A stretch of DNA of 64,000 bases. It comes from Hyphomicrobiales bacterium (GTDB lineage Bacteria > Pseudomonadota > Alphaproteobacteria > Rhizobiales > Beijerinckiaceae). Positions 62,286-64,000 of this stretch are shown here, in pieces. Numbering within the stretch: the first letter of the stretch is position 1; the number at the start of each line of letters is the position of its first letter. The DNA lies in contig SEEM01000007.1 of the NCBI GenBank assembly GCA_004144595.1, positions 38,943 to 102,942 on the forward strand. The letters are read 5' to 3'. A model generated the notes under the pieces. The model did not search any database. It was given only the letters and a program-made list of their open reading frames with translations, and was not told the origin of the DNA. The translations under genes were made by a program, and so were the position numbers.

Positions 62286-63377
62286 TCAGGCGAACAGCTT
62301 CGAATATTGCCTGGGCTGCGAGCGCAGATACTGGTTCGGCGCCTTGACGCTGGCGCCGAGCTGGGCTGCTGCGTGCCAGGGCCAGCGCGGGTTGTAGAGG
62401 ATGCTGCGGGCCAGGGCGACGAGATCCGCCTCGCCCGTGCCGATGATCGCCTCGGCCTGCTCGGCCTCGGTGATCAGGCCGACCGCCATGGTCGTGATGC
62501 CGGTCGCCTGCTTGACGGCGCGCGCCAGCGGCACCTGGTAGTTCGGGCCGAGCGGCACCTTCTGCGTCGCCGAAAGCCCGCCGCCGGACATGTCGATGAA
62601 ATCGGCGCCGCGCGCCTTGGCCGCTGCCGAGAAGGCGATGCTCTGCTCGATATCCCAGCCGCCTTCGACCCAGTCCGTCCCGGAGATGCGGAAGCCGACC
62701 GGGTAACCGGCCGGCACCACGGCCCGCACCGCATCGAGCACCGCGAGCGGGAAGCGCATGCGGTTCTCCAGCGAGCCGCCATAATCGTCCGTGCGCTTGT
62801 TCGAGAACGGCGAGAGGAACTGGTGCATCAGATAGCCATGCGCGCCATGGAGCTCGATCGCGGCGAAGCCGATCCTGACGGCCCGGCGGGCCGAATCCGC
62901 GAAGGCTTCGATCAGGCGGCCGATATCGTCGGTCGTCAGGGCGCGCGGCGGCCTGGGATAGGTCTCGAAGCCGATTTCCGAGGGCGCTTCGACCGTCCAG
63001 CCGCCCTGGTCGAGGCCGAGCTGGCCGCCGCCCTTCCAGGGCTGCGCGAGGGAGGCCTTGCGCCCGGCATGGGCGAGCTGGATCGCGATCGGCATATCCG
63101 ACCAGCGGCGGGTGGAATCGAGCGCCTTGCCGAGCGCGGCTTCCGTCTCGTCCGACCAGAGCCCGAGATCGAACGGGCTGATGCGCCCATCCGGCTCGAC
63201 GGCGGTCGCCTCGATGATCAGGAGGCCGGCACCTGACAGCGCGAGATGCCCGAGGTGGATGGTGTGCCAGTCGGTGGCGCAGCCATCCTGCGCCGAATAC
63301 TGGCACATCGGGGCGATGACGATGCGGTTGGCGAGCGCGAGGCTGCCGAGCTGATAGGGGGTGAAGAGCTGGCTCAT
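62286..63377 (-). CDS. NADH:flavin oxidoreductase, Old Yellow Enzyme (YqjM-type)
   Basis: 363-residue FMN ene-reductase. The YqjM/XenA subgroup marker is Cys25 in APMCQYSA, tuning the flavin. QLAHAGRKAS, ELHGAHGYLMHQFLSP and the FMN-phosphate region of the C terminus (IGTGEADLVALARSIL) are present. The family reduces activated C=C bonds. It is transcribed away from the enoyl-CoA hydratase gene at the window end. Confidence 0.95.
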   Translation of the reverse strand: MSQLFTPYQLGSLALANRIVIAPMCQYSAQDGCATDWHTIHLGHLALSGAGLLIIEATAVEPDGRISPFDLGLWSDETEAALGKALDSTRRWSDMPIAIQLAHAGRKASLAQPWKGGGQLGLDQGGWTVEAPSEIGFETYPRPPRALTTDDIGRLIEAFADSARRAVRIGFAAIELHGAHGYLMHQFLSPFSNKRTDDYGGSLENRMRFPLAVLDAVRAVVPAGYPVGFRISGTDWVEGGWDIEQSIAFSAAAKARGADFIDMSGGGLSATQKVPLGPNYQVPLARAVKQATGITTMAVGLITEAEQAEAIIGTGEADLVALARSILYNPRWPWHAAAQLGASVKAPNQYLRSQPRQYSKLFA

Positions 63378-63547
63378 GGGGCAGGGTCTCGAAAAGAGGG
63401 CAGGTTTCCCGAACAGTCTAGAAGCCGCGCCGTGGCCAAGGCCAGTGGCTCTCGCGCAAACGCGATGCCCGATCCGTGCAGATGCACCTCGCGAGGCCGG
63501 CGGTCCCGGTGGTAGCCTCCGGCGACCGTCCGCCTCTGGAGACCGCC

Positions 63548-64000
63548 ATGTCCGACGCTTCCGATTCCGTTCAGCTCACCCGCGACGGCGGCGTGGCCAT
63601 CCTGACGCTCAATCGGCCGGCGGTGTTGAACGCTATCGACGCACCGATGGCCGAGCGTTTTCTGGAGCAGGTGAAGCTGATTGCAGCGAGCGGCGAAGTG
63701 CGGGCGGTCCTGATGCAAGGCAATGGCCGAGCCTTCTGCGCCGGCGGCGACGTCTCGCAATTCCTGGCAAGCCACGATATCGCGGCCGGCATCGAGGCGA
63801 TCATGGCGCCGCTCCACGAGGCACTTCGCCTGCTCGACTCCTTGCCGCAGCCATCGGTCGCCTGCCTGCACGGCGCCATCGCGGGCGGTGGCTTCAGCCT
63901 CGCGCTCGCCTGCGATCTCGCCGTCGCCGCCGACGATGCCCGCTTCACTATGGCCTATGCCCGGATCGGCGCGACGCCCGATCTCGGTGGCACCTATCGG
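63548..64000 (+). CDS. enoyl-CoA hydratase/isomerase family protein (truncated by the window end)
   Basis: The first 151 residues of a crotonase-fold protein, cut by the window edge. The frame starts at ATG 63548 with GGAGA upstream and reads LTLNRPAVLNAID, GRAFCAGGDVSQF (oxyanion hole), and HGAIAGGGFSLALACDLAVAA. ARFTMAYARIGATPD follows, typical of the family. There is no stop before 64000. The full length and subfamily cannot be told. Confidence 0.92.
   Translation, partial: MSDASDSVQLTRDGGVAILTLNRPAVLNAIDAPMAERFLEQVKLIAASGEVRAVLMQGNGRAFCAGGDVSQFLASHDIAAGIEAIMAPLHEALRLLDSLPQPSVACLHGAIAGGGFSLALACDLAVAADDARFTMAYARIGATPDLGGTYR

Overview
The window is a stretch of high-GC alphaproteobacterial chromosome, most likely from the Hyphomicrobiales and perhaps Bosea-like. 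I infer this from the gene content (selenocysteine formate dehydrogenase, DctABD, many oligopeptide-type ABC and TRAP importers, Sox and AtzEFGH-type genes), the CGTCAT-type palindromic intergenic repeats and GntR-controlled catabolic islands. No phage, plasmid, IS transposase or CRISPR array is visible. It reads as a dense catabolic region.

Layout. (1) 0.5-12.3 kb: tRNA-Phe, selD, then on the minus strand one continuous selenium/formate block: fdoG (in-frame UGA for Sec, with a SECIS-like hairpin), fdoH, fdoI, fdhE, selA, a Sel1-repeat gene, selB and tRNA-Sec. selC lies inside the 3' end of the selB reading frame. (2) 12.5-19.6 kb: a TRAP importer with two paralogous binding proteins, divergent from a FadR-type regulator, an SDR dehydrogenase and an enolase-superfamily enzyme, probably for a sugar acid. 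(3) 19.6-24.6 kb: a field of palindromic repeats, then dctA (sigma-54 promoter) divergent from dctB-dctD. (4) 24.6-34.2 kb: a GntR regulator and enolase-family enzyme divergent from a deacylase, an oligopeptide-type ABC binding protein, two permeases, an MlrC-like protein and a second enolase-family enzyme. A 266-bp multi-hairpin element is lodged in this operon. (5) 34.2-37.5 kb: a cobalamin riboswitch and a Zur-box-like palindrome ahead of a BtuFCD-like importer. (6) 37.6-48.8 kb: a biuret/triuret/carboxybiuret degradation regulon (AtzE, AtzG, BiuH-like, AtzF, AtzH) with its own GntR regulator and ABC importer, joined by a shared TTGCATGCAA palindrome. (7) 48.8-56.8 kb: an Asp/Glu-racemase-fold enzyme, then a Tat-exported molybdenum hydroxylase run together with soxX-soxY-soxZ-soxA (no soxB or soxCD), convergent with a cytochrome c and an fccB-soxE sulfide dehydrogenase pair. 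(8) 57-60 kb: tRNA-Ser, a TPP riboswitch and thiO-thiS-thiG-thiE. (9) 60-64 kb: a SelW-like thioredoxin-fold protein, an M32 carboxypeptidase, an Old Yellow Enzyme and a truncated enoyl-CoA hydratase.

How it works together. The sel genes provide the machinery that decodes the UGA in fdoG, so the first 12 kb is functionally self-contained except for fdhD and the molybdenum cofactor genes. In the biuret/triuret block, an isochorismatase-fold hydrolase, carboxybiuret amidase AtzE/AtzG, AtzH and allophanate hydrolase AtzF form a complete route to ammonia. The Mo-hydroxylase/Sox block is the least conventional part: SoxX and SoxA keep their heme and active-site cysteine motifs, but SoxY has a non-standard arm and the sulfate-releasing and oxidising partners are absent.
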